This document shows positions 47,813-59,440 of a DNA stretch of 64,000 nucleotides, in pieces (the stretch's first letter is position 1; the number at the start of each line of letters is the position of its first letter). The notes beneath the pieces were generated by a model that had not been told where the DNA came from, ran no database searches, and saw nothing but the letters and a program-made list of their open reading frames with translations. A program made the translations under genes and the position numbers. Origin of the DNA: Sinonovacula constricta (taxonomy: Eukaryota > Mollusca > Bivalvia > Cardiida > Solecurtidae); assembly GCA_007844125.1 (NCBI GenBank), contig CM017572.1:39247397-39311396 (forward strand). The letters are read 5' to 3'.

Positions 47813-50292
47813 TGTTGATAAACTCTCCTGGATGTATTTTTTTTAAAACATTCACCATTGTTTTCTGATTATTAATCTTCTTATGTCCATTTCAGTCAGA
47901 ATATTCTGCCAACTACGTACCCCAATCAATTTGCCCAACAAGTTCGTATAACTAAAACTTCACAAAGAATATAAGATTTTTTCTGTAATGAATTTTAACA
48001 AGAGGGTCTCGACCGGCCTGTGCAGATCACATTGACTATGAAGTCAGGGTAAGGTTTTTGTGCGTTAACAATGTTCTATATTTTCAACAATGTCAACATA
48101 TATCTACATAACAACGTGGGTCATTGAAGAAATATTCAGAACTCATTCTTCAGAACAATGAGCAAATCGAATGCCTGTAGAATAATATAAAGTACACCTT
48201 TTCTTTACATTGTGAGTAAACTCTTTTTCAAGGCATGCCTCCCGCGCGATTATGAACAAAAGCTTTACCTAAATACCCTTATTCATTGTCAATTACTTAA
48301 ACAGCCTATAATTATAGGTCGAAAACTTAAAGCGCATATAATCTGTTTATAGCTTCTTATCATAAAGAAAAACAATTTCTGCCATAAACATTCAAACGTA
48401 TCGGGCCTTACTATATGCTTTGGACAGCTCTATAAGCGATAGTCAAAATACAGTGTGAGCTTATAAAATTTGCATTATGTAATTCGCTTATCATTGCTTA
48501 GTTATGCAATCTCTACTGATATTTTGTAGATCTAAGGGATCACAAATATATATACGCACACAGGTGCAAAAGGTTAATTTGTGAGACCGTTTTAGAGACA
48601 AGAACAGGGTATTCTGTTTTTAACAGTTTAGGTTGCAACTAGAAAGTGTAGCTTGCAAATATGAAAAGGTAGCAGACACCAATAGGACTACGCAGGTGTA
48701 TGAGTATGCCGATGTTAACACTGCAGCTTGTTATTGTAGATGTAGCAGACAAAAAGGAAGAAACTAATGTAGCAGATATTCAAGATCGCATCAGAGTTAC
48801 GGTTCGTTACTCCCAAATATTTGTGAAATGAATCCACAGTTTAAAAGAGATTTTAGTTCCCAGAATAGTCATCTTTTTGTTTAATGCGCATGCTCTCAGC
48901 GGCGGTTATGTTTCTCACGGTTGTGCTTTTCCTTGTGACTGGGGAAGGCTAATGTATTTTTGTTGCTTTTGTTTTGTATTGGGGGTGGGTGTGTTTGGGG
49001 CAGTAAAAACAAACACACAAGCAATGCCCCCCCCCCCCCCCCACCCCCACCCCCCGCCCTCACTCATATACAGTCCCGAGAAATGAGCACATCCATCCCG
49101 GAAGATAGCAGAGGCATCCTGTTGTTTGGGTTTACGTTTAAATTCTGGATAACAATCAGTATTTGCCTGAAATTGTGGTGTAAGATGCTTTCTGATTGTA
49201 CAACATCAAAGAAAATGTAGAGATATGCCCACTAGAATGTCTGTCCCAGACTTCTGCTCGGACGTCCGTCTTTCCGGCTGTCGGCCTCATTTTCTACATA
49301 AATACCTGCTTAGTTTGTTTGAATAAACTGTTTTAATTCTAAGTAACAACTTGTTTGGGTCAATCTTTTGATGAAATTTTTTTTGCGATATGGTGAATGT
49401 GTAGCCAGTCAGCAAAAAGCAAACGCTTCTTTGTGTTATTGATGTCAGGACAATCACAACTTTGTTGAAAAATGTACAAAAACATCGCTCAGGGTAGAAC
49501 TATTTGGTATTTATATATGTGTTGCTTCACATACCATGTTGCGTTTTGTCAAACTATACTATACTGTATGCAGAATCCTGTACTTGTTTTAAGTTAATCT
49601 TTATCACTTTAACGCTATATGGTAAGTTGATTGTATGTAAAGCGTCTAGCGGGTCATGATAAACACCGTCTGTAAGCATATCATTCTTATGTATATGGCA
49701 CTAACTATGTTTATATGTTAATGTGCGTACTTGAACGTTCCTTACAAAGACATATACACAATCTATGTTCCGACTTTGTTTATCCATATATCGAGCCATC
49801 TTTATGGGAAAAAACTAGCAACAAAAAACAAACAAAACATTTAACGTAATTTGAAGCCTATCTCGGAGCATATTGAACAATAATCACAATTGTCATTTGA
49901 CAATAGCGATGAACATGTATTGATAATTTTAAATGATTCGCATAATTGAATTTTCAATGAAAAGAACTTTCCTCGTGTGGGGGTTATATACAGATACGGT
50001 TGTTTTGTGTGACTCGCTGAAAACATGTCCCCTGCTCATGGATATATTGTCTGTTGTCTGAACAAATAGATCTATCGAACCCAGTCGGGTTACACAGGTA
50101 TTAGACGGTGCTGTATGCATTATATTTAGACTATTTCAACTAGATCTATGTACAAACTTAAATTTTATAAAGTTTAATTTTGTTTATTTGTGGAAGGGGT
50201 AGATATAGCAGTATTCGGTATACAGAAAGCAAGAAAGGTGGCATTACATTTCAAATATGTTCAAACATTTTATTGATATAACGTGTATATAG

Positions 50293-50731
50293 TTTAAAGA
50301 AGGTATCCGACAATTTGCCAATATAAAATACATGTAACATTGTCAAACCATATTTTTGCATAAACTCCATCTTAAGTTGTGGTACTGATGACTTTACAGT
50401 ACAAATCGCTACTAATGTTTCTTCTGTCTAAATCTTTTAATAATATAGATGTCGACGTCAGACCGGATAACTGGGATGATTTAACGTGTTTTCAAATTTA
50501 AGTGGTGACGTAGTTTTCTTCGTTTAAAAATAACTAACTGTGCAGCGTGTCTCAGGCAGGAAATACATGTTTGTAATGACAAGTAGGGTGTTATGCTCTA
50601 TTTATCACATAGATGTAGACATCAATAAACAGCATTTCACGAGATCTTTTTAGGTATCTAAAAACCATTGGGGGGTGGGGGGGTACTGTGTGAGAAAAAT
50701 ATTTTAGTTCTAATTGTAGGATACCACCTTT
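50293..50731. mobile_element. TIR element R3, copy 2
   Basis: TTTAAAGAAGGTATCCGACA at the left and TAGGATACCACCTTTG at the right correspond to the R3 termini at 21901 and 23279. Inner words AACTGTGCAGCGTGTCTCAG, GGAAATACATG and CATCAATAAACAGCATTT match copy 1. It lacks the nested MITE. Confidence 0.65.
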
Positions 50732-50809
50732 GTGTTCCTAGGAGAAGAACACATGTACTGTATTTCCGTATTTCACATTTATGTTATTTAGTCGTTTTAT
50801 GGAACCAGA

Positions 50810-51055
50810 GATGGATCCAAGGGGGGATGCATCCCCCACCAACCAGGTAAAAGAGTAGAGTTGTTAAAACACATACATATTAGCTTACAATACTAAGCTT
50901 TTAAAGTAAAATTTGTCTGTTGACTGTTTAGGTCGGAGTAAGGGTCCCTTACTGTGTAAATATATCTAGTATTTACTGTGATTAAGTTGAATGGATCTTG
51001 ATTCATACCCCCCCCCCCATACCACCAACCACAAATTTCTGGATCCGCCCGTGTA
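50810..51055 (+). repeat. dispersed repeat D1, copy 2 (full length)
   Basis: It starts GAACCAGAGATGGATCCAAG, passes through GTAAAAGAGTAGAG and ACTAAGCTTTTAAAGTAA, and ends TTTCTGGATCCGCCCGTG. The ends GGATCCAAGGGGGGATGC and a C-run followed by CTGGATCC are roughly inverted. Copies occur at 1290 and 62855. Confidence 0.65.
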
Positions 51056-51882
51056 TGAACCTTTCCCCTTGATCAACCGTTGGCATTGTTCTGGAATACA
51101 ACCTGCTCGTTATTTCATACATGTGTTGTGTAACAATATAAACCACATCAAGTAATGTTTATTGTACATAATAAATAAGGAATAAAAACACAGGAGTCTG
51201 TGATGACAAAAACAACATAAAACAAAAACAAATAAAAATGGAAACAACCATATTTCTTTTATAAAGTATTTGAAAATTCTTAGCAAACGTGGGATAAATA
51301 ATGCACTCATTCGAAAGTTATATGGCAATTCCTAAAGTAAATAAAAAAAATTATAAAGACTAATTCAAGACAGAACTAGGAACAAAAAGCCACTGTAATC
51401 ACCTTCCCTTAAATGTCCAGAATCCTGGCAAGATGGTTGGCTCCAGTGGCGGGAACATGGAGTCACGTGATGCATCACATGATTAATTAATCATATATTG
51501 ATCACTGATGTCACGCATCATATAAACAAAATCATCGAAAAAACACTCACACAACGGAAACGAGTTAACAATAAATTAAAAACAACACAGTGGCGACAAA
51601 GACTTTTAGTGTTTTAGCTATCGTCTGCTGTCATTTAAATTGTCTGCTAATTTGATTTCAGTGTAATTTGTTGATTCCAGATTTTCAATTTAGGAATCAT
51701 TTGCACAGAGTACTAAATTTATCCTTTTATCGAATTATTACGTGTCATGTGTATGTCTGATTTAAATAATAATAATAATGTCTTTTTAATTTATCAATTA
51801 ATTCCTCATCACAGCAGATAATCACAATCCAATAAAGATCTCGAACTACAAGAGGATCAACTATGTTTCACTACCTCTCTAG

Positions 51883-52147
51883 ATCATCTCATTTACTTCT
51901 CACTTTGTAAAAATACTCACGAGTACACCGGGAGTTTAAGGTTTATCACCCCCGAGATAGATTTGAGACAATACAAACCAAATTGTCAAAGGGGGCACTT
52001 TTTCAAGAGGGTGGGTAAACACAAAGCTGAGATAAAAACCATCAACGTATCCAGTAAATCTACTATTGAGATTCCAAACACCAGGCATGTTAGTGAGCTG
52101 TATAAAGCGTTTACAGATGGGGAGTTCGACATGCTAAAGTTTCAAGG
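51883..52147 (+). CDS. candidate internal exon, unknown family
   Basis: A pyrimidine-rich acceptor (TTTCACTACCTCTCTAG) opens an 88-codon frame that ends at GTAATG and is followed at once by an in-frame TAA, as expected for an exon and not for a chance frame. The product includes EYTGSLRFITPEIDL, CQRGHFFKRVGKHKAEIKTI and IEIPNTRHVSELYKAF. It is mixed and charged, unlike the Phe/Ile-rich chance frames nearby. I recognise no domain. It might also be a remnant of a mobile element. Confidence 0.35.
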
Positions 52148-52802
52148 GTAATGTGAACTTTCATAAAAGAAAAGCTATTTGCATGCATGTGCTGAACTGT
52201 AGTGTTTGTCGAAATAATCATACATCGAACGTATTGCTATCTCACAATCTGCAAGCCAGAGGTCACGTGCCTTTCTGAGCGCAGTACGCATCCCCATGAT
52301 CCCGACTCACAAAGGTTACGTTTCGCTATACTAAATTAACCACCGCTGTCTCTAAAAGCACGTGACAATTGTGGAGATAATTCTTTAATATCAAAATCGG
52401 TGTCAAAGTAAAAATGTTCTAGAAGATTTTAATGTATATATATGATAAAATCACATTTTTATTTAAACATTCCGCAATACACATTGTACAAATAAAACTA
52501 TAATAGCACATTTTTAAAACTATATTAAAATCTCGTCCAAATCCCGTTCGCTAGATCGTTGTTTTCCACTTCTGCACGTTGGAATATGTTACTGTATAGT
52601 GAAAAGCGTGTGACCTATTACGTGAAGATTATTTGTCAGTATGTATCAAAAAAGTGGAATCCCTATCTTACCATATTTGAAGGTGATACGTTTATTTTAC
52701 ATATCTTAAAATGTTCATATCACAAGCATGTTTATGTCTTGACTGTCAGAAAGTTTTTCAAAATGAAAAAAAATTTTTTTTTATTTCATTTGGAAACTTA
52801 GA

Positions 52803-52950
52803 ACAGTGCGGTGTCACTTGAAGCAGATATAGTGCTGTCTTCGCTGTGTATAGCATGCCGTGAACACCTGGCATGATACCACACATTTTAACGACTTTGG
52901 TTTGTCGCGGCCCGGGACCTGGAGTCGATGCTCTACCGATTGTGCTACCA
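52803..52950 (-). repeat. SINE family S1, copy 3
   Basis: On the minus strand CTGGTAGCACAATCGGTAGA, GCATCGACTCCAGG and GGCCGCGACAAACC form the tRNA-like head, and GCACTATATCTGCTTCAAGT the tail, as in the copy at 7240-7495. Confidence 0.65.
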
Positions 52951-53324
52951 GTTCTGGTCACCGCAACTGACGTCATGAAAAGCACGTGACCATAATAGAG
53001 ATCATGCATGGGTACATCGATAGGTCTTATCTGTGCCAGTGCTAAAATGTTACATTTGATTTATATTCGATAAAATCAAAACATTTTATTTGTCTAATAC
53101 TAACATCTCTTAACTTTTTCGATTCAATAAAACTATTTTAGTGAACTATTTTAAAAAAAAGACTATAGGTTATTACAATTTCAGCTATTGCACTACCTAG
53201 ACATTAATGCGGCGTATTCAAGTAGGATTACAAGAAAAAGCGCAGACGAGAGACATCCAAGACGCCGCAGACTGCATGCGCTTTAAACAAGAAGATGGCT
53301 ATTCTAGAGACTAAACACTCCCTT

Positions 53325-53463
<139 letters not shown>

Positions 53464-53559
53464 TTAAATTTAAATTAATAATTAATTAATAGTTTAATAT
53501 TTTCTAAAATAAATAAAATAGTTTCTGAAATCTTTCAACAAAAACCAACGAAACCTTCA

Positions 53560-53977
53560 TCAAACTGACTCGCCTTGGAAAATATGTTCAGTAACATTAA
53601 GTCTAATCAGTGTGACCCGCGATATATCTCTTCGCAAACCCTTTACAGTTCCATCGGCCCTAAATCGTTCATACTCAGCGTTATCTCTTAGGAAACCCTT
53701 AACAGTATGATCGGTCCAAAACCTTTCGTACTCACCGTTATCTCTAGGCACACAAGTGTGATTGTTTTCGATAAACCTAAAAACGACACTTTGTTGTAAT
53801 GATTCAAGGCCTATTGAATTACAAGCAGTATCATTGGCCTTTTTGTATTTGCAAGGAAAATTCCGATAGAAGAGATACCGGGACGTTACCGTGGTCATCG
53901 AGTTTGTTTTTCTCTCTTCTGTCTCACTAACCACTACGTTGTTATGAACATCAATGATGACGACAACAACAAACTAA
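53560..53977 (-). CDS. candidate terminal exon, unknown protein with a duplicated 20-residue segment
   Basis: The frame is open from an acceptor-like CTCTTTAG (ending near 53978) to TGA at 53560, 138 codons. It starts FVVVVIIDVHNNVVVSETEE, includes YLFYRNFPCKYKKANDTACN, and has two similar segments, RDNGEYERFWTDHTVKG and RDNAEYERFRADGTVKG, with a third start RRDIS. Six or more conserved positions per segment and silent differences between copies argue for selection on the protein. I do not recognise the family. It could be a downstream exon of the minus-strand gene at 56233-57150, but no joining evidence is visible. Confidence 0.35.
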
Positions 53978-55682
53978 AGAGTGTTATAAGCGTGATCAAC
54001 AAAAGTCAGCTTTTCAGAGCGGAAACAAGCAAGAACTTATACATTTTAGCGCATTCAATAGTTAATATGAAAGGAGTATATACTGTAACTATATATAGGT
54101 GAATAATGGCGGTGCAGTGCTGGGGGTAATAAGTAAAAATAACCATACCGTAGTTTCTTTTGCCTGCCATAGAAGAAAAATGTGTTACTATCATGGCATA
54201 GCTGATTGTAGCAGTACAGCCAGAATACACAAACCGGTTTTCAAGCATAAGTTATACGTGTCATGTAAATGTACTTACAAAGTATAGAGAAATATAATTT
54301 AATGCGCAATCTGATTTATATTACATTACCAGAAAAATAAAGTTAGATATTTTATGTAAACAAACTCATGAAGATAACTATATCGAGTTCATAAAATTGA
54401 TACAATAGATTTACAAAATTATCCAAAGGGGAGTAACTCAAACCATTTTTACAAAAGGAGGATAAGAGATTCACGAACCTGCGTACATCCAAATAAGTAC
54501 GTTCTTTTATAAATGTCGAATTTGTATTCCTATTACATATTTGAAACATAAACCTCTGCTTAAAACTTTATATTTACACCTGTATAACTTTGGCATAGTA
54601 TTAACTCAAAAATGATACAAAGGGGTTTAACTCAAGCAATGTAAACAAAAGGGAAAGCACGAGTTATAATATTGCATGTGTGTGCAGCCATGTACACGTA
54701 CTGTAATATTTTAAAATATAAACCAACTGCAAATTTATTTTTCGGTCACAATTACGAAAAGGAACAATTCTAGTCTAATATATTTGTAATAGGCATATCA
54801 TAAAATTGCACTGCGTAATAAATTTAAGGGAGAGTAACTTAAGCTATACATACAAAATAGTGATTTTTGAGTTACGTTTCTTGATTGTGTGGTCATTGTA
54901 CTTGCAGTGAATTTTTTTGAATACATCTTGAATTAAACTTTTTGCTGAAACATGTTTTAAACACATTCAAGTGGATTACCACATTTGGTACGTTTTGTAA
55001 TGTACTAGTATATAGAAAAAGAACAGCAATACGAAGGTGGTCACTGACAAACAGTGAATACAACAGGGAATTAAGAGTTAGCTTAACTTACAATTTTTGC
55101 AGAATATTCTTTTTAACAGGCGTTCTCATTTCTATATCATTAACGAACAGCATTTTTTTTATGTCGTTCTGTTTAACACATTTGTTTGACGAAATACGAT
55201 GTAGCTAAAACGGGAAACACCAAGGGGAATAACTCAAGCAGTGAATGCAAAAGGAAGGAAGTACGAGTATGGTTTCTTACAAGGAAAGACTATAAACTAT
55301 TGAAACGCAATTCCATGAACGTAAAGAAAATATTTTTATGAGAATAACTATTGTTATATATCCCTCACTATGTAACATATATTCAGTTTGTTTTAAGTTT
55401 TTGAAAATGACAAATCAGTGTTTGCCGCTAAAAATATGTCGTGTTATTTTGTCAAACGACCTTTGATATCTGACTGGCTTTGTTATTACTGCCAGAAAAA
55501 TATTTCCAAAAATACTTAACTTAAAATGTCGTAACATATAGCACTTCAAACCATTTTCAAAATGAGCACAGTATAAGCGGATATGTCAGTTGAAAGCCAC
55601 TGATCCACTCTTTCGGATTATTTTCATGACAAACAGTACCGGGTTAGAGGCTGTTGTCTGCGTTATAGCGCTGTAAATAACT

Positions 55683-56030
55683 TAATGGGGATATCCGAAA
55701 GTTTGGACCAATGATTTTTTTTCTGAAAAAACAACAACCCACCAACAAATATGTCATTATTGCCTAAAAATAATTGTTGAATGCCGTTCATTGATTTCTT
55801 AGATATGTGAACAGTGAAGCATAATTCCCCCACTCGTCATTGCAAACAAGTAATTTCTATCTGACCCAGCTACAGAGCTGTTTTGAACGAGATGAGATTT
55901 ATGCTTGATTGTTCACAGAGATCTATGGCATCAATAACACCATTTTGCAGGACCTTTTAATATAACTATGAGTAATTTGGTTATTTGAGGAGAAAAATGT
56001 TGGTCCAAACTGTCGTATGCCACCTTTAAA
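55683..56030. mobile_element. TIR element R3, copy 3 (diverged)
   Basis: GGGGATATCCGAAAGTTTGG at the left and CCAAACTGTCGTATGCCACC with TTTAAA at the right reproduce the R3 termini, and ATCAATAACACCATTTTGCA matches the inner R3 region. Shorter and more diverged than the other copies. Confidence 0.55.
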
Positions 56031-56232
56031 ACATGTTAAGCACAAACTGATCAGACATCAAATAGTGAAGATCAGCCAGCTCATGCATGATCCTCTGCCG
56101 GAATTCCATCAGTATGCGTTGTAACCTTTAGGCTTTACATGTCGGTGTTAGCATAAAAAACCTAACCCTTTTGTATTGCTTAAAACTATTATGGCTTGAT
56201 AAGTTAAATAAACGAATTCATAGTGTAAATAC

Positions 56233-57150
56233 GTACTTTGGTGACATAGTCACTGTTGCAAGACGAACCAGTTTCGGCGGCCGGCGAACTCTTTGCACAG
56301 ATTGATGAGGATTATAATTCCGGAAGTAGGTGTCTGACATCATCATTTCCGGTTGGAAGCCATTTTGCTGAGCAACTGCGGCGATGTACGTGTATCTACT
56401 CGTAGATGGCGATTTAGAAAAGTAATCAGAATGTGAGCGAGTCTGAGCTGTATGTAAAGGCTTTCTTCCGATGGTCACGGAAAATGGCGTCTTTAGCTCT
56501 CTATCGGATTCCGACTTTACCTCTCTTCGGTGGTTTTCGTTAACGTCGTACGACATCCTCGTACCATCCCGATGGGATGTTTCCGTAAGTGGTCGGGATT
56601 GTGGAAACTCCGGAAGATAGTCGCCCAAATCTGAGCTATGATTGGCTTTAGGTGCATTCTTCAGTTTAGACTGTTTGACAATGTCTACGACACGCTCAGA
56701 CGAATCAGTCTTCCCGTTGTCCATTTCGCCAAATTTACCTTTATCCTTGATTCCGTTGACAGTTTCCAGCTTAGATCTATATTCCGTTACTTTAGCAACA
56801 CCCATATTTGTATTATCTGACACGGTTTTCTCATCACTATGCTGGTTTGTGGTTTTCGTTACATTGTCCTGTTTAACGTCTTTATCTATGTCTTCTTTTG
56901 TATCACCAACATCAGCAGGTGTGTTTACATTGTCTGCTGTGGCCTTCTTGTCTTCATCGACAGTGTGGCTACCGCCGCTCTGCTTTTCCTTTGATGGCGT
57001 TTCTGCTAACTTATGTGGCCTTCCGGTTAAGTTGTCGTCTAGTGTGCGGCCATCGGGTCCAGTTCCTGGGTCCGAGACAAGTTCGGTGCGTCCGACCGTT
57101 GGGTCTTGTAGATTAATCGCTGCAGGAGCAGCAACGTCTACTGAAGTCAT
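56233..57150 (-). CDS. long low-complexity coding exon, unknown protein
   Basis: On the minus strand an acceptor (TTTCATTCTAG) is followed 2 nt later by an ATG at 57150, and the frame stays open for over 300 codons: MTSVDVAAPAAINL, then a polar Asp/Lys/Thr/Asn-rich region, then a more ordered C-terminal part with DYLPEFPQSRPLTETSHRDG, TPFSVTIGRKPLH, MMMSDTYFRNYNP and PKLVRLATVTMSPKY. A donor GTATTTAC at 56232 would splice it onward; without splicing it stops five codons later at 56218. High G+C compared with the flanks supports real coding. I know no family with this sequence. Confidence 0.6.
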
Positions 57151-58256
57151 GCCTAGAATGAAAGAAAATTTTGTCAAGTACGATAAAATGTTGATGGCAA
57201 TGTACAACGGAAAAACGTTGGATTATACTCAAAGAAAGCAAACGTTTTAAACTTGTCTGTAATAATGCGAATTGTTTTCTGATTTGTATAATCTTTGTAC
57301 GTGTGTACTTTAAAGCTACTTGGTTATTGTTTTGTGTTGGACATAGAGAACTACACGATGCACACTTCATATGTATTGAAATAATTGCGGCGTCACAATC
57401 ACACTTTTGAACATATCAGCATATTAGTTATGACTGCTAGTTATGACTGACGTAACGTCATGCGCGTTTCGGAGATTTATTAGGATGTTGCTCTAAAACA
57501 TGTAAAAATAGTTGAAAAGCATCGTGATAAGACATCAACCTCCTTTAAAGGACAGCATGTTCAATTATAAACTAGAGATCTGTGGTAACTTGTTTAACAT
57601 TGACTCGGCATGATTCAATAAAGTTTTGCTTAAAAATGCATATTTTATTAACTGTGACCAAATAGTATTTAATTAGACGTTAAAACAGATGAAATCATTC
57701 GATTTGTACCTACTGCTTTGCATATAATACATATATATTATTTATTTAATCATTTAAATTACAGGACTTAGCGTTCAATAATACAATACGTCATATTATA
57801 CATAGTTTGTATATATAATGTACGTTTAAAAAGGGTGTAGAGTTTAGCGAATTTATATTATCTTTGTACCTTAAAATGTAAAAAATTAGATTTTTTTTTA
57901 CAATCTTTGTACTTTTGAACAAGGTTAAAAGTTTTCTGATTTCATTATCTTTCTACGTAGGTTGGTAAATAGTTTTGTGATTTTGTAAAATGTTTGTTAA
58001 ATTGAATTTAAATGAAGTTAATCTTTAAAATAACATCGAAGCCGTTAATTGGACCATTGGTTTAAAACAAAACCTTTGATTTCGCCATATGAAAAACATA
58101 ATAATGTCACACTACATGTTATCTCTAGGGAATGCATTTCGATATACAATTTGCCTTTAATACCGACTTCTAAAATTTTCATCAATTAAATCACTCATGG
58201 ATTAAATGTTCTATAAATGCTTTTTTCTTCTTTTTTAATTTAAGGTGAAAGAGCAT

Positions 58257-58997
58257 ATTGTTACGACCCGTCGCGCTATATAAGTTTATTTATAAAGTGG
58301 CACGTTTACTAAACGACGAAATGGTATAACAGAAAGAACAAGCCAGCAACAAACAAGTACAATAATGTTTTATTTTAAAAATAATTAAAAATATGGCGTA
58401 ATAAAACAATAACAAATAAATGAAACAAAATTTCAAAAGGCGAAAAAAGTATTAGCTTACAGTTTGTCCCTTTAGAAGGTGTCCCTTTAACAATGCAACA
58501 AATAATCCAGCGTCGAATAATCCTGAAGAGTTTTCGTTAGAATGTTCTTGTAGATAAGCACAGTTGAAATAATCCAAAGGTAGAACAATACATGAATGTT
58601 ATTAATATAATCCAAATTCAACACTTTAATATTTATGCCACTGTAGAATATAGTAAGTCCACGTTAGTTCCAACACAGAAAGATTTAAGATAGAAGCTGC
58701 AAGTATTTCCAAATTATATGTCCAATCTCTAAAGCAAACTTTTAATTCAAAATTCCAAACTTCCAAACTTACTTCAATTCGGCAAACACGCCCTTATATA
58801 TACCCAAAGAATTTCCAGAACATTCACGTACCCAGAATATTCTTAAAGACCAGTTAAAAATAAACAATTGAACTTTCTAGCATGATCCTTTTCTTCTAGC
58901 ACTTACGCGAATGCTACGTCATCAAAACCACAACGGTAAACAACCCTTAACCTGACTAGCGTAACCTTAAACGCTGGTGTACTATTTTACATAACAC
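58257..58997 (-). repeat. 3' LTR
   Basis: It shares long near-identical stretches with 59441-60440 (for example CTATATAAGTTTATTTATAA and CAAACACGCCCTTATA in whole or part). Its minus-strand start is preceded by the polypurine tract. Confidence 0.85.
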
Positions 58998-59172
58998 CTC
59001 CACCCCTAAAGAAAAAAGATTTATGCAATAAATATTTTTTTAGAATATTAAATTAACAATAACTCAATTAAATAAGTTATTACAACAATGATACAAAATA
59101 CAATATAAGTGTCACAAGTTAAACAAACATAATACCAAAACATATGAAATTTCAAATTTACACATTTTTGTG

Positions 59173-59322
59173 TTACATGTTGCAAATAGCCTGTTTTTGC
59201 ATGCATACTTTAATTCCAGGAAAATTATAATGAGCAGCGATGTCGAGCAAATCAGACTTTTTGGCCAAATTAAACTCCTCGTGGGTAGGCGACTTAATAA
59301 AATTTTCCAAATTAAATGCCAT
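59173..59322 (-). CDS. 49-codon gag-like start left inside the miniature LTR element
   Basis: Between the LTRs, about 90 nt after the primer-binding site, an ATG opens MAFNLENFIKSPTHEEFNLA, continues KKSDLLDIAAHYNFPGIKV and stops soon after. The pattern of SPTHEEFNLAKKSDLLDIAAHY resembles the N-terminus of Gag in some metazoan Gypsy-type elements (family knowledge; not a computed match). The remainder of gag and all of pol are absent, so it is a truncated relic. Confidence 0.6.
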   Translation of the reverse strand: MAFNLENFIKSPTHEEFNLAKKSDLLDIAAHYNFPGIKVCMQKQAICNM

Positions 59323-59440
59323 GGTAGCTTGTTGCTGGGTTGTAGAAATATTTGTTCACAAAAAAATTAAACAACAAAAAAATACACAAAAATAGCAGAG
59401 TTATCCTTTAAAGTTTCAAATCCCGGACTCGAGCCCCAAT

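Larger units (their letters stand above)
47813..51880. other. region without recognised genes
   Basis: Upstream flank of the STPG-like gene. It contains a C-rich homopolymer tract near 49027-49060, an R3 element copy at 50293-50731 and a D1 repeat copy at about 50810-51055. No exon has convincing splice signals. Confidence 0.4.

Noticed and set aside
56642..57250. 202-codon Ser/Leu-rich plus-strand frame
   Set aside because: Antisense of the minus-strand exon at 56233-57150; the minus frame is longer, has splice signals, and has a more protein-like C-terminal part.
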